A stretch of 14,254 nt of DNA from Devosia sp. Lineage in GTDB: Bacteria; Pseudomonadota; Alphaproteobacteria; Rhizobiales; Devosiaceae. The notes under the pieces are model-generated. The model searched no databases. It saw nothing but the letters and a program-made list of their open reading frames with translations, and was not told where the DNA came from. The DNA lies in contig DROE01000202.1 of NCBI GenBank assembly GCA_011322005.1, forward strand, positions 1-14,254, written 5' to 3'. Made by a program: the position numbers and the translations under genes. Below, piece after piece: positions 7,190-14,254 of this stretch (the first letter of the stretch is position 1; every line of letters begins with the position of its first letter).

Positions 7190-9733
7190 CTATACAGAAG
7201 CTCCATCGCTGCGCTTTTCTTCCACCTGCTTTTCAGCTTTCTCGCGTGTTTTCAAGCCGAAGAATATAAGAATGGGCGCGGCAATGAAAATCGAGGAATA
7301 GGTTCCCACAAGCACGCCCCATGTCATGGAGATGGTGAAGCCGCGAATAACCTCGCCACCAAAGACCACCAGAGCCAGCAGCGCGAGCACTGTCGTTACG
7401 GAGGTGAGCATTGTTCGCGAGAGCATCGAATTTATCGACAGGTCAATCAGGTCGGTAACCGTCATTTTCCTGAACTTGCGCAAATACTCCCGCACCCTGT
7501 CATAGACAACCACCGTGTCGTTGAGCGAATAGCCCACAATAGTCAAAATCGCCGCGATCGAGGAGAGGTTGAATTCAAAGCCGATGAGCGAATAAAGCCC
7601 GATCGTCAGGATGACGTCGTGCACCAGCGCAATGACCGCCCCGATGGCAAACTGCCACTCGAAACGGAACCAGATATAGAGCAGGACCGCAAAAATAGCG
7701 ACCACCACCGCTATTGTGCCGGCAATCGCCAGTTCACCCGAAACCGTCGGCCCGACCACCTCTACCCGTCTGATGTCGTAATCACCGGACAGCGCCTCGG
7801 TGACAAGGCGCACCGCGTCCTGCTGAACGGTATCTCCGCCCTCCTGCGCCTCGACACGGATGAGCACATCCTCGGGCGTGCCAAAACCCTGCACCTGCAC
7901 ATCCCCGAGCCCCAGATCACCAACGCGCGCGCGAATGTCGGCAATGTCCGCCTCTCCCTCCAGCGCCTGAACTTCAACCGAAGAGCCGCCCTTGAAATCA
8001 ATGCCCAGATTGAGGCCCTGAAAACCGAACAGACCAAGGGAAGCCACCATGGCAATCACTGAAAGGCCCATTGCCACTTTGCGCCATGCCATAAACGGAA
8101 TATGGGTTCCCTCGGGCACCAGGCTGACCAGCTGGACTTTCAGCGTCTTGGGGCGTCGCCAGGCATACCAGCGCCCGATGGTGAACTGGGTGACAAAATA
8201 GGCGGTGAACATGGTTGTCAGAATACCCAGCGCCAGGGTTATGGCAAAACCCTGAATGGGGCCGGAACCGAGGAAGAACAGCACAGCGGCGGCAATGAAG
8301 GTTGTCACATTGGCGTCGATGATTGTGCTCATGGCGCGCTTGAACCCGGCTTCGAGCGCCTGATGCACGCTCCTGCCGCCGACCATTTCTTCACGGATAC
8401 GCTCAAAAATCAACACGTTGGCATCAACGGCCATGCCAACCGTGAGCACAATGCCCGCAATGCCGGGCAACGTCAGCGTTGCTCCCAGCATGGAGAGCGC
8501 CCCAAGCACCAGCACAATATTGAGAACAAGTGAGATATTGGCGAACAGGCCGAATTTGCCATAGGCCAGCACCATGAAAACAATGACGGCGGCAGCGCCG
8601 ACCAATCCGGCAAGCAGGCCGGCCTCCACCGAGTCCGCGCCGAGGCTGGGACCAACCGAGCGTTCCTCGATGATATCAAGGGTCGCAGGCAGGGCACCGG
8701 CCCGCAACAGGACAGCCAGATCATTGGCGCTCTCAGGCGTGAAGCTACCCGAAATCTGCCCCGATCCACCGGTGATTGCCGTCTGGATAACCGGCGCGGT
8801 AATCACCTGATTGTCCAGCACAATGGCAAATCTCTGGCCCACATTGGCCGAAGTTATCTCGCCGAAAATGATCGAGCCGCGGGTGTCGAAACGAAAGGTT
8901 ACTATGGACTGGCCGGTTTGTGCATCAAAACCGGGCTGCGCATCAACAAGGGATTCCCCGCCAAGCGCCACTTCCTCGAACAACAACTCATCAACACCAT
9001 CCACACTTGGCACAATAATCGTACCCGGCGGCAGGCCCTGGGCGCGCGCCTGGGCGGCGGTGATGCTTGGATGCACCATGTGAAAGGTCAGCCGGGCGGT
9101 CTGTGAAATCAGGTCCTTGAGACGCTGGGAATCATCAAATCCGGGCACCTGAACAAGAATGCGATCCGTGCCCTGGCGCTGGATTGTTGGCTCTGTGGTA
9201 CCCAGTTCGTCAATCCGGCGGCGGATGACTTCTATGGACTGGGTGACCAGCGAGGACATGCGCTCATTGATACCCGCATCCGTCAGGGAGATAATGATTT
9301 TGTCGTCCCCGGAAACCGAAATGTCCAGTTCCCGAACGCCGCCGACCGAAAACACCGAGGTGCTGACCACCGTGTCCACTACCTGAAGCGCCTCGCGCGC
9401 CTGCTCGAGCTGGCTGGGGTCGCTTAGAGTGATCGTTAGCCGTGTGCCCTGGGTTGCTATCAGGTGACCAATGCCATTCTCGTTGGCCAGCACCGTGCGC
9501 ACTTCGCGCCGCAAGTCACGCAAACGCTCATCAATAATGTCCTGCCGGTTGACCTGCATCAGCAGGTGCGAACCGCCCTGCAGGTCCAGGCCCAGAACAA
9601 TTTCCTGTTTGGGCATCCAGTCCGGCATGGCATCGACAAAGGATTTGGGTGCAAAACTGGGCAGTGCGAACAACAAGCCCATCACGGCGACAACAATTAT
9701 TATTCCGGTGCGCAGGGGCGAAAACTGAAGCAT
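7190..9733 (-). CDS. secDF: SecDF, fused SecD-SecF protein-export accessory motor
   Basis: SecDF is an inner-membrane proton-driven partner of SecYEG that helps pull proteins across on the periplasmic side. The 847-residue chain joins SecD (about 1-525) to SecF (about 550-847). SecD features are a first TM (10-27), LGLDLQGGSHLL (47-58), the large periplasmic P1 region, and TM helices from about 368 with GMAVDANVLIFERIREE (433-449). SecF features are a first TM (552-571), LGIDFKGGSS (576-585), GYSLNDTVVVYDRVRE (734-749) and LSRTML (771-776). Asp437, Asp739 and Arg773 match the buried charges tied to proton passage in studied SecDF. ATG 9733 has AAGGAT 6 nt upstream. It follows yajC by 76 nt. 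Fusion is seen in Bacillus and in Hyphomicrobiales, whereas E. coli has two genes. Confidence 0.97.
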   Translation of the reverse strand: MLQFSPLRTGIIIVVAVMGLLFALPSFAPKSFVDAMPDWMPKQEIVLGLDLQGGSHLLMQVNRQDIIDERLRDLRREVRTVLANENGIGHLIATQGTRLTITLSDPSQLEQAREALQVVDTVVSTSVFSVGGVRELDISVSGDDKIIISLTDAGINERMSSLVTQSIEVIRRRIDELGTTEPTIQRQGTDRILVQVPGFDDSQRLKDLISQTARLTFHMVHPSITAAQARAQGLPPGTIIVPSVDGVDELLFEEVALGGESLVDAQPGFDAQTGQSIVTFRFDTRGSIIFGEITSANVGQRFAIVLDNQVITAPVIQTAITGGSGQISGSFTPESANDLAVLLRAGALPATLDIIEERSVGPSLGADSVEAGLLAGLVGAAAVIVFMVLAYGKFGLFANISLVLNIVLVLGALSMLGATLTLPGIAGIVLTVGMAVDANVLIFERIREEMVGGRSVHQALEAGFKRAMSTIIDANVTTFIAAAVLFFLGSGPIQGFAITLALGILTTMFTAYFVTQFTIGRWYAWRRPKTLKVQLVSLVPEGTHIPFMAWRKVAMGLSVIAMVASLGLFGFQGLNLGIDFKGGSSVEVQALEGEADIADIRARVGDLGLGDVQVQGFGTPEDVLIRVEAQEGGDTVQQDAVRLVTEALSGDYDIRRVEVVGPTVSGELAIAGTIAVVVAIFAVLLYIWFRFEWQFAIGAVIALVHDVILTIGLYSLIGFEFNLSSIAAILTIVGYSLNDTVVVYDRVREYLRKFRKMTVTDLIDLSINSMLSRTMLTSVTTVLALLALVVFGGEVIRGFTISMTWGVLVGTYSSIFIAAPILIFFGLKTREKAEKQVEEKRSDGASV

Positions 9734-9772
9734 GATTTATCCTTGCAACCAATGCGGACCCCGCCCCTGGTA

Positions 9773-9792
9773 CCGGGCACCTGCGCACCCGG
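9773..9792 (-). other. Hairpin in the yajC-secDF gap
   Basis: On the minus strand CCGGGTGC and GTGCCCGG flank a GCAG loop: an 8-bp stem including two G-U pairs. It sits 18 nt after the yajC stop and is not followed by a T run, so it is unlikely to be a terminator. It could slow or protect the transcript between the two genes. The pairing is seen in the sequence; any role is inference. Confidence 0.35.
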
Positions 9793-9809
9793 AAAGGGTG
9801 GAGCCTGGT

Positions 9810-10154
9810 CTATTTCTTCTCGACATTGTCGTTGACCGGTTCGGGCTTGGAGCGCACATCGGTAATCATCGAGCGCACGATCTTTACCTTCACGCCTTCT
9901 GCAATTTCAACATCCAGGTCCATGCTGTCGTCTTTAACCCGGACAACCTTTCCCACCAGACCGCCATTGGTAACGATTGTGTCGCCCCGGCGCACAGCCT
10001 CCAGCATGGCCTTGTGCTCCTTGGCCCGCTTCTGCTGGGGACGGAAGATGAAAAACCAGAAAATGATGATCAGCAGGATGATCGGAAAAAATGACGACAA
10101 CAAATCTGCGCCGCCGCCGCCGGCGGCCTGGGCAAAAGCAGGGGTAACGAACAT
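9810..10154 (-). CDS. yajC: YajC, Sec translocase accessory membrane protein
   Basis: YajC is a small single-span membrane protein that associates with SecDF and the SecYEG/YidC holo-translocon. The 114-residue product has a short Ala/Gly-rich N-terminus (MFVTPAFAQAAGGGG), one hydrophobic helix (about 20-37), the family hallmark FRPQQKR (37-43), and a C-terminal domain with GDTIVTNGGLVGKVVRV (57-73). ATG 10154 is chosen because AAGGAG lies 9 nt upstream (about 10164-10169). A longer frame from ATG 10184 would put that ribosome site inside the coding region. yajC is the first gene of the run to DUF4153 and is divergent from the ATPase gene across a 191-nt region. Confidence 0.96.
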   Translation of the reverse strand: MFVTPAFAQAAGGGGADLLSSFFPIILLIIIFWFFIFRPQQKRAKEHKAMLEAVRRGDTIVTNGGLVGKVVRVKDDSMDLDVEIAEGVKVKIVRSMITDVRSKPEPVNDNVEKK

Positions 10155-10224
10155 AGAAACAGACTCCTTGTTAACGCATGCCATTGAGCAGGCGGTTGGC
10201 TTGTCAAAGCCCGTTGGATTATCC

Positions 10225-10254
10225 CATATAGGATGTATCGGCGGCAGATGTCAG
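10225..10254 (-). promoter_or_regulatory. Candidate promoter of the yajC-secDF operon
   Basis: On the minus strand a CTGACA (10254-10249) and a TATATG (10230-10225) are 18 nt apart, about 70 nt upstream of the yajC start. A second TTGACA (10207-10202) lies nearer but has only a poor -10 (ATGGCA). Alphaproteobacterial promoters are often degenerate, so this is a moderate guess. Confidence 0.33.
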
Positions 10255-10345
10255 TACATCGCCTTCAAAATCGCGCGGACTATACAAGCGGCCCCTACTG
10301 AATGCAAAGGCATTTGAGAGCTAAAACTCCAGAAGGAAACAAATT

Positions 10346-11224
10346 TTGAGCAAAAAACAAATGCTGGCGGATATTGCGCGCGCCATTGGCGAACTCAGCG
10401 CCACTCTCAAATCGGTTTCAGGGACAAAAAAGGACACCGCTCTCGGCTTTGGTGAGGCCAATGCCTATCACTGGGATGCAACTTCACTGACATTGCTCCG
10501 CGTGGACAGCGTTTCCGCCGTTCCTCTGTCATTGTTACGGGGGATCAATGACATACGTGCAACTCTTGAACAAAATACTCTTCAATTCGCCCGTGCTCAC
10601 TCCGCCAACAACGCCCTGCTTTGGGGCGCAAGGGGCATGGGGAAAAGCTCCCTGGTCAAGGCCCTGCATGCCTCAATCGCACAGCGCTCCGACAAAGACC
10701 TCAAACGTCTTGTTCTGGTTGAAATCAACCGCGAAGACATCGCCAGCCTGCCCGCGCTGATGCGTGCCATAGCTCCCCTGCCCGCCCGGTTCATAGTTTT
10801 TTGCGATGACCTGAGCTTTGACGCCGGTGAAGTCACCTACAAATCGCTCAAAACCATTCTGGACGGAGGGCTGGAGGGGCGTCCGGCCAACGTGCTGTTC
10901 TATGCCACCTCCAACCGCCGCCACCTGATGCCCCGCGACATGATTGACAATGAGCGCTCCACATCCATCAACCCGGGCGAAGCGGTTGATGAAAAGATAT
11001 CCCTCTCCGACAGGTTTGGCCTGTGGCTGGGTTTTCACAACTGCTCACAGGATGAATATCTGGAAATGGTGGCCGGCTATTCCGCCCATTATGGCATTCA
11101 GATTGGCGCTGATGAACTCAGGTCGCGCGCCATTGCATGGGCAGCAGCAAGGGGAGCGCGCTCGGGACGGGTGGCCATCCAGTTTATTCGCCAGCTTGCC
11201 GGAGAAAAAGGCCAGGCGATATAG
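10346..11224 (+). CDS. P-loop ATPase, DUF815 family
   Basis: This 292-residue AAA-type ATPase has Walker A GARGMGKSS (94-102), Walker B-like FIVFCDDLSF (149-158), a sensor-type ATSNRRHL (187-194) and a conserved SDRFGLWLGF (221-230) that may hold the arginine finger. This order and the length fit DUF815, a predicted ATPase family of unknown role. The start is TTG at 10346: AGAAGGAA (10331-10338) lies 8 nt before it, whereas the first in-frame ATG (10361) is too far from that site. It is divergent from yajC and convergent with the lipoprotein gene, and a terminator overlaps its end. The neighbours suggest an envelope link, but nothing in the protein (no TM, no signal) proves one. Confidence 0.9.
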   Translation: MSKKQMLADIARAIGELSATLKSVSGTKKDTALGFGEANAYHWDATSLTLLRVDSVSAVPLSLLRGINDIRATLEQNTLQFARAHSANNALLWGARGMGKSSLVKALHASIAQRSDKDLKRLVLVEINREDIASLPALMRAIAPLPARFIVFCDDLSFDAGEVTYKSLKTILDGGLEGRPANVLFYATSNRRHLMPRDMIDNERSTSINPGEAVDEKISLSDRFGLWLGFHNCSQDEYLEMVAGYSAHYGIQIGADELRSRAIAWAAARGARSGRVAIQFIRQLAGEKGQAI

Positions 11225-11254
11225 CGGCTTTCCCCGCAACGCCTGGCCTCTTTT
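11209..11254. terminator. Bidirectional intrinsic terminator between the ATPase and lipoprotein genes
   Basis: AGGCCAGGCG (11209-11218) pairs perfectly with CGCCTGGCCT (11240-11249), and GCGG (11224-11227) pairs with CCGC (11234-11237) inside the loop. On the plus strand TCTTTT follows. On the minus strand the stem runs into TTTTT, the complement of the A run at 11204-11208. The left arm encodes the last residues of the ATPase and the loop holds its stop codon. A second weaker inverted repeat (ACTAAAA 11261-11267, TTTTAGT 11284-11290) lies between it and the lipoprotein stop. Confidence 0.75.
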
Positions 11255-11305
11255 GCCTGCACTAAAACTTTAAGCGGAAGAACTTTTAGTCCATATGTTC
11301 AACCG

Positions 11306-12490
11306 CTAGTTGGCCAGAAGCGGCATGGGATCGACTGGTGTCGCGCCCCGGCGCAGTTCAAAGTGCAGTTGTGGACGGTTGACCGAACCGGTCATGCCGA
11401 TGGTGCCAATCTGGTCACCGCGGCGCACCACATCGTTTTTGGCGATGGTAATGTCTTTCATGTGCGCATAGGCGGAAACAAAACCATTTGGGTGACGCAC
11501 AAGAATAAGGTTGCCATAACCCTCAACACCATTGCCCACATAGATTACCGTTCCGCTTTCCGCCGCCCTCACTGAAGCGCCTTCCGGTGCTTCAATGTTG
11601 ATGCCGGTACGGCGCGAAGCCTCAAAATCAACGATCACCCGGCCGGTCACCGGCCAGCGGAAATCGTCAGCATTTGGCGCAACCGGGGTTGCCGTGGCGA
11701 CCTGCACGGGGGCGGCTGGCGGCTGGGAGGCGGTTTCAGGAACTGAATTTTGCTGGGCCGGTGCAACTGAAGCTGTGGACATGCTGTCCGACGCAGGCGT
11801 GGAACTTGGCGAAGCCAACAGGTCGGTACGCCCCGGAATGATGATTTTCTGGCCCACGTAAATCTGGTCGGGTGCCGAAAGATTGTTGGCTGTAACCAGT
11901 GCACTGGTGGAAACATCATACCGGCGGGCGATGGAATATAGCGACTCCCCGGTTTCAATCGTATGTTCAAACATACCCTCACGCGCGGCAACGCTGGTGG
12001 TCTGGCGCGCGCGGTCCGGCACATCTGGCGCAATCTGGGGGACGGAATTATCCTGAAACAACGGCGTGGCGGTGGCTTGAGCAGGCATGGTTTGTTGGCT
12101 CCCAACTTGAGGTGATTGCGGCGGGGACAGAACTGCAGGAAGTTCCTGGGCAACAACGGGAGTTGCGCCCCCGGGCAGTGGTGGCATCAGTTGAGGAGAA
12201 GAAGGAACACCCGGCGTCATCAGATTACCTGCGGAAAGCGGCGTGCCGACCTCGGCGGGGGGGAGATATGGACCATCCGTTGTTGGCACAGAAGCCACGG
12301 CACCCGGCACGGGCTGGGTAAGGTTGCCAGGCTCCGCGGGCGCAATAGACCCGGTCACCAGCGAATTGTCTGTAAAAGCCCCCAGAGAAGAACAGCCTGA
12401 AAGAACAAGCGTTCCAACCAGCACTCCCGCAATTGCGAGATGGTTTTTCAACGTTACTCCGTTCGCACGGCTACTCATGTGATTACTCAT
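11306..12490 (-). CDS. NlpD-like lipoprotein: LysM plus degenerate LytM (M23) domain
   Basis: This is a predicted outer-membrane lipoprotein of 395 residues. The signal peptide ends in lipobox LSGC with Cys33 as the lipidation site. A long Pro/Ala/Gln-rich linker follows, then one LysM peptidoglycan-binding domain (about 176-219, TIETGESLYSIARRYDV), a second linker, and a C-terminal M23/LytM domain (about 278-392). Zinc-ligand positions are altered: the usual HxxxD reads R294-x-x-x-N298 and HxH reads QLH (374-376), although His343 and His376 remain. It is probably not a peptidase but an activator of cell-wall amidases, as NlpD and EnvC are. The start is uncertain: TTG 12496, ATG 12490 and ATG 12478 are in frame, none with a strong ribosome site, and all keep the lipobox. 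It lies 130 nt after surE. Confidence 0.88.
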   Translation of the reverse strand: MSNHMSSRANGVTLKNHLAIAGVLVGTLVLSGCSSLGAFTDNSLVTGSIAPAEPGNLTQPVPGAVASVPTTDGPYLPPAEVGTPLSAGNLMTPGVPSSPQLMPPLPGGATPVVAQELPAVLSPPQSPQVGSQQTMPAQATATPLFQDNSVPQIAPDVPDRARQTTSVAAREGMFEHTIETGESLYSIARRYDVSTSALVTANNLSAPDQIYVGQKIIIPGRTDLLASPSSTPASDSMSTASVAPAQQNSVPETASQPPAAPVQVATATPVAPNADDFRWPVTGRVIVDFEASRRTGINIEAPEGASVRAAESGTVIYVGNGVEGYGNLILVRHPNGFVSAYAHMKDITIAKNDVVRRGDQIGTIGMTGSVNRPQLHFELRRGATPVDPMPLLAN

Positions 12491-12576
12491 ACTCAACTAA
12501 ACAACTGGGCATGAGATTAGGCCGCGTTAGGTAAATAGCGCCTTAAAATGCATAAAATTCGAACTAAATTGCCCCG

Positions 12577-12620
12577 GCAGTGCTTTCCACTGCTTTCTGG
12601 CCGGCCAAAACGCTTTGGCC
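12577..12620 (-). other. Two hairpins just downstream of surE
   Basis: GGCCAAA-ACGC-TTTGGCC (12603-12620) abuts the surE stop codon, and GCAGTG-CTTTC-CACTGC (12577-12593) follows 9 nt further on. Neither is followed by a T run on the minus strand, so they do not make a classical terminator. They may stabilise the 3' end of a serS-surE message. The remaining 80 nt up to the lipoprotein start is AT-rich and probably holds its promoter, but no convincing -35/-10 pair is seen. Confidence 0.4.
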
Positions 12621-13400
12621 CTACAACCCGGCGAGTGCGATTTTTCCCTGCAGACGCTGAATGTCTCCCAGGTCCGATTGCACGAGCGTAAGAGGCGTTA
12701 TGGTAATGGCATTTTTTGTGCTGAGCACATGAAAATCATGCCCCGGATCCATCGGTGTTGGCGTGTCGGGAATGGAGATGAAAAACCTGTCCGCATTCTT
12801 GCTGGGATAGTGTTTGAACGCCGAGCGTTCAAAGCGCTGATGGGGAACGACTTCAACCCCGCTCACGGCTTTGGCAGCACACACCGGAAAGTTTATGTTG
12901 TAATAGGTATCCCGCCCTCCTGCATTGGCAATCAGGTTTTTGAGCAGGTTCGCACCATGTACCGTTGCGCACTCCCAGGAAACATCCAACTGGTTTTCAT
13001 AGTCTATGGCCTGCGACAGCGCGATACCCAGCGCCCCCTGCAGGGCCCCCTCACGGGCCGCGGCGGCGGTGCCCGAACAATGAATGATGTCGCCCATGTT
13101 CTGCCCGTGATTGATGCCGGAGAGCACAATATCGGGCGGATGGTCCCTGAGCACATGAGTGCATCCGATCACCACACAGTCAGCCGGGGTGCCATCTACC
13201 GAGAAACGCCGCTCCCCATGCCTGGTAAGTGACATTTCCGTGCCCAGGGTGAACCTGTGCCCGGAACCGGACTGGTTCCCCCCAGGTGCCACAACCCAGA
13301 CATCCTGGCTCAGTTGGGCGGCCAGCTCGCTCAGCAGCTCCAGCCCCGGCGCGTCGATGCCATCGTCGTTTGAAATCAGAATGCGGGGATTTGGTTTCAT
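12621..13400 (-). CDS. surE: SurE, 5'/3'-nucleotidase (survival protein)
   Basis: SurE is a cytoplasmic divalent-metal-dependent phosphatase acting on nucleoside 5'- and 3'-monophosphates, and on short polyphosphate in some species. The 259-residue protein has the family length and motifs: RILISNDDGIDAPGL (6-20) with metal-binding Asp12 and Asp13, VVAPGGNQSGSGH (36-48) with Ser44, VDGTPADCV (68-76), and LSGINHGQN (93-101) with Asn97, followed by SGTAAAAREGAL (109-120). All four metal-binding positions are kept. Its ATG overlaps the serS stop as ATGA (13397-13400), which indicates translational coupling and explains the weak ribosome site. In many proteobacteria surE is followed by pcm and nlpD; here the NlpD-like gene follows and pcm is absent. 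Confidence 0.97.
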   Translation of the reverse strand: MKPNPRILISNDDGIDAPGLELLSELAAQLSQDVWVVAPGGNQSGSGHRFTLGTEMSLTRHGERRFSVDGTPADCVVIGCTHVLRDHPPDIVLSGINHGQNMGDIIHCSGTAAAAREGALQGALGIALSQAIDYENQLDVSWECATVHGANLLKNLIANAGGRDTYYNINFPVCAAKAVSGVEVVPHQRFERSAFKHYPSKNADRFFISIPDTPTPMDPGHDFHVLSTKNAITITPLTLVQSDLGDIQRLQGKIALAGL

Positions 13401-14254
13401 TTGTTCGCGCCAACTTTCTTCAGCCCGCCCATATAACGCTGAAGCGGCTCGGGAATGGTGATTGAGCCATCGCTGTTCTGGTAGTTTTCCATGACCGCGA
13501 TCATAATCCGGCCCACCGCAACCCCGGACCCGTTCAAAGTGTGCACGAACCGCACATCGCCCTCTTCATCACGATAGCGCGCATTCATGCGCCTTGCCTG
13601 CCAGTCCCCGGCCGTGGAGACAGATGCAACCTCCCGATATGTATCCTGTCCCGGCATCCAGGCTTCGATATCATAGGTCCGGCGCATGGAATCCCCGGTG
13701 TCCCCGGAGCAAAGGCGCACGGTGCGATAAGGAATTTCCAAACGCTCAAGCACCTGCTGTGAACATCTGAGCAGCCGCTCATGCTCTTCCTCGGATTTGT
13801 CCGGGGTGGTTATGGCCACCATCTCCACCTTGGAGAACTGGTGCTGGCGCAACATGCCCTTGGTGTCCCGGCCCGAGGAACCCGCCTCGGAACGGAAACA
13901 CTGGGACAGGCTGGAAAAGCGCAAAGGAAGTTCCTCATGGCTTAAAATCTGTTCGCGCACCAGATTGGTCAGGGTGACTTCCTGGGTGGGGACAAGCCAG
14001 CGCCCGTCAGTGGTCTGGAAGGAATCTTCGGCGAATTTGGGCAATTGCCCGGTGCCCACCAGTGCCTCGGGGCGAACCAGCAGGGGCGCTGAAATCTCGC
14101 TGAACCCGTGATGGATCGTGTGCAGGTTGAGCATGAAATTGCCCAGCGCCCGCTCCAGCAGCGCCAACTGGTCCCTGAGCACCACAAAGCGCGCGCCCGA
14201 CATGCGCGCCGCCGCTTCAAAATCCATCAGGCCCAGAGCCTCGCCCAGCTCGTA
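13397..14254 (-). CDS. serS: Seryl-tRNA synthetase, catalytic domain (5' end outside window)
   Basis: SerRS charges tRNA-Ser (and tRNA-Sec) with serine using ATP. It is a class II synthetase and a cytoplasmic dimer. The frame is open to the right edge (Tyr-Glu-Leu-Gly-Glu-Ala-Leu-Gly-Leu before Met at 14227), so the N-terminal tRNA-binding coiled coil is outside; 285 whole codons are visible. Counting from that Met, the serine-site TQEVTLTNL (81-89), motif 2 FRSEAGSSGRDTKG (111-124), YREVAS near 197-202 and motif 3 GSGVAVGR (233-240) followed by ENYQ are clear. The stretch ASVSTAGDWQARR lacks the Cys residues often seen in SSCSxC at this place; those positions vary in the family. The stop codon overlaps the surE start by 4 nt. 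Confidence 0.98.
   Translation of the reverse strand, partial: YELGEALGLMDFEAAARMSGARFVVLRDQLALLERALGNFMLNLHTIHHGFSEISAPLLVRPEALVGTGQLPKFAEDSFQTTDGRWLVPTQEVTLTNLVREQILSHEELPLRFSSLSQCFRSEAGSSGRDTKGMLRQHQFSKVEMVAITTPDKSEEEHERLLRCSQQVLERLEIPYRTVRLCSGDTGDSMRRTYDIEAWMPGQDTYREVASVSTAGDWQARRMNARYRDEEGDVRFVHTLNGSGVAVGRIMIAVMENYQNSDGSITIPEPLQRYMGGLKKVGANK

Noticed and set aside
10155..10184. A 10-residue N-terminal extension of YajC from ATG 10184
   Set aside because: The strong AAGGAG for ATG 10154 lies within this extension, and YajC proteins start close to the Ala-rich segment.
10281..10286. TATACA as a -10 box for the ATPase gene
   Set aside because: No acceptable -35 lies 16-18 nt upstream, and a single hexamer is not enough.
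12615..13232. A 205-codon open frame on the plus strand opposite surE
   Set aside because: It is a shadow of surE with no recognisable protein motif.

Overview
This window looks like a housekeeping stretch of an alphaproteobacterial chromosome, most likely from the Hyphomicrobiales (Rhizobiales). The evidence is a SecD-SecF fusion downstream of yajC, the block serS-surE-NlpD-like lipoprotein-P-loop ATPase-yajC-secDF-Mth938-like-SQS/PSY-like that I associate with that order, a folate-dependent TrmFO, a DUF1127 microprotein, and an intergenic palindromic element resembling those that litter rhizobial and Brucella genomes. The genus cannot be told from what I see. No phage, IS, tRNA, rRNA or CRISPR signal is visible. 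The window cuts uvrA at its left edge and serS at its right edge.

Left part, plus strand: the C-terminal three quarters of uvrA (3-2189); a 49-residue DUF1127 protein (2333-2482) with its own strong terminator; a 103-nt tandem pair of bulged palindromes (2602-2704); and trmFO (2714-4105), whose start codon sits 9 nt after the repeat with no Shine-Dalgarno sequence. trmFO converges on the next gene with only 9 nt between stop codons.

Centre, minus strand, transcribed from about 10.2 kb down to 4.1 kb: yajC, secDF, a Mth938/NDUFAF3-like protein, an SQS/PSY-family NDUFAF6-like protein and a DUF4153 membrane protein. Gaps are 76, 26, -4 and 35 nt, so this is very probably one operon. It joins the protein-export accessory motor to two homologues of mitochondrial complex I assembly factors. 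This is the biologically most suggestive part of the window.

Right part: a P-loop ATPase of the DUF815 type is divergent from yajC (10346-11224, plus). It ends in a hairpin terminator shared with the convergent serS-surE-lipoprotein cluster. In that cluster (minus strand) serS and surE overlap by ATGA. surE is followed after 130 nt by a LysM plus degenerate-LytM lipoprotein of the NlpD/amidase-activator kind. The pcm gene often found between surE and this lipoprotein is absent.

I see no wholly new system. The items most worth a second look are the twin-palindrome element abutting trmFO, the complex-I-assembly pair inside the sec operon, the loss of catalytic-type residues in the SQS/PSY and LytM proteins, and the missing Cys in UvrA zinc module 1.
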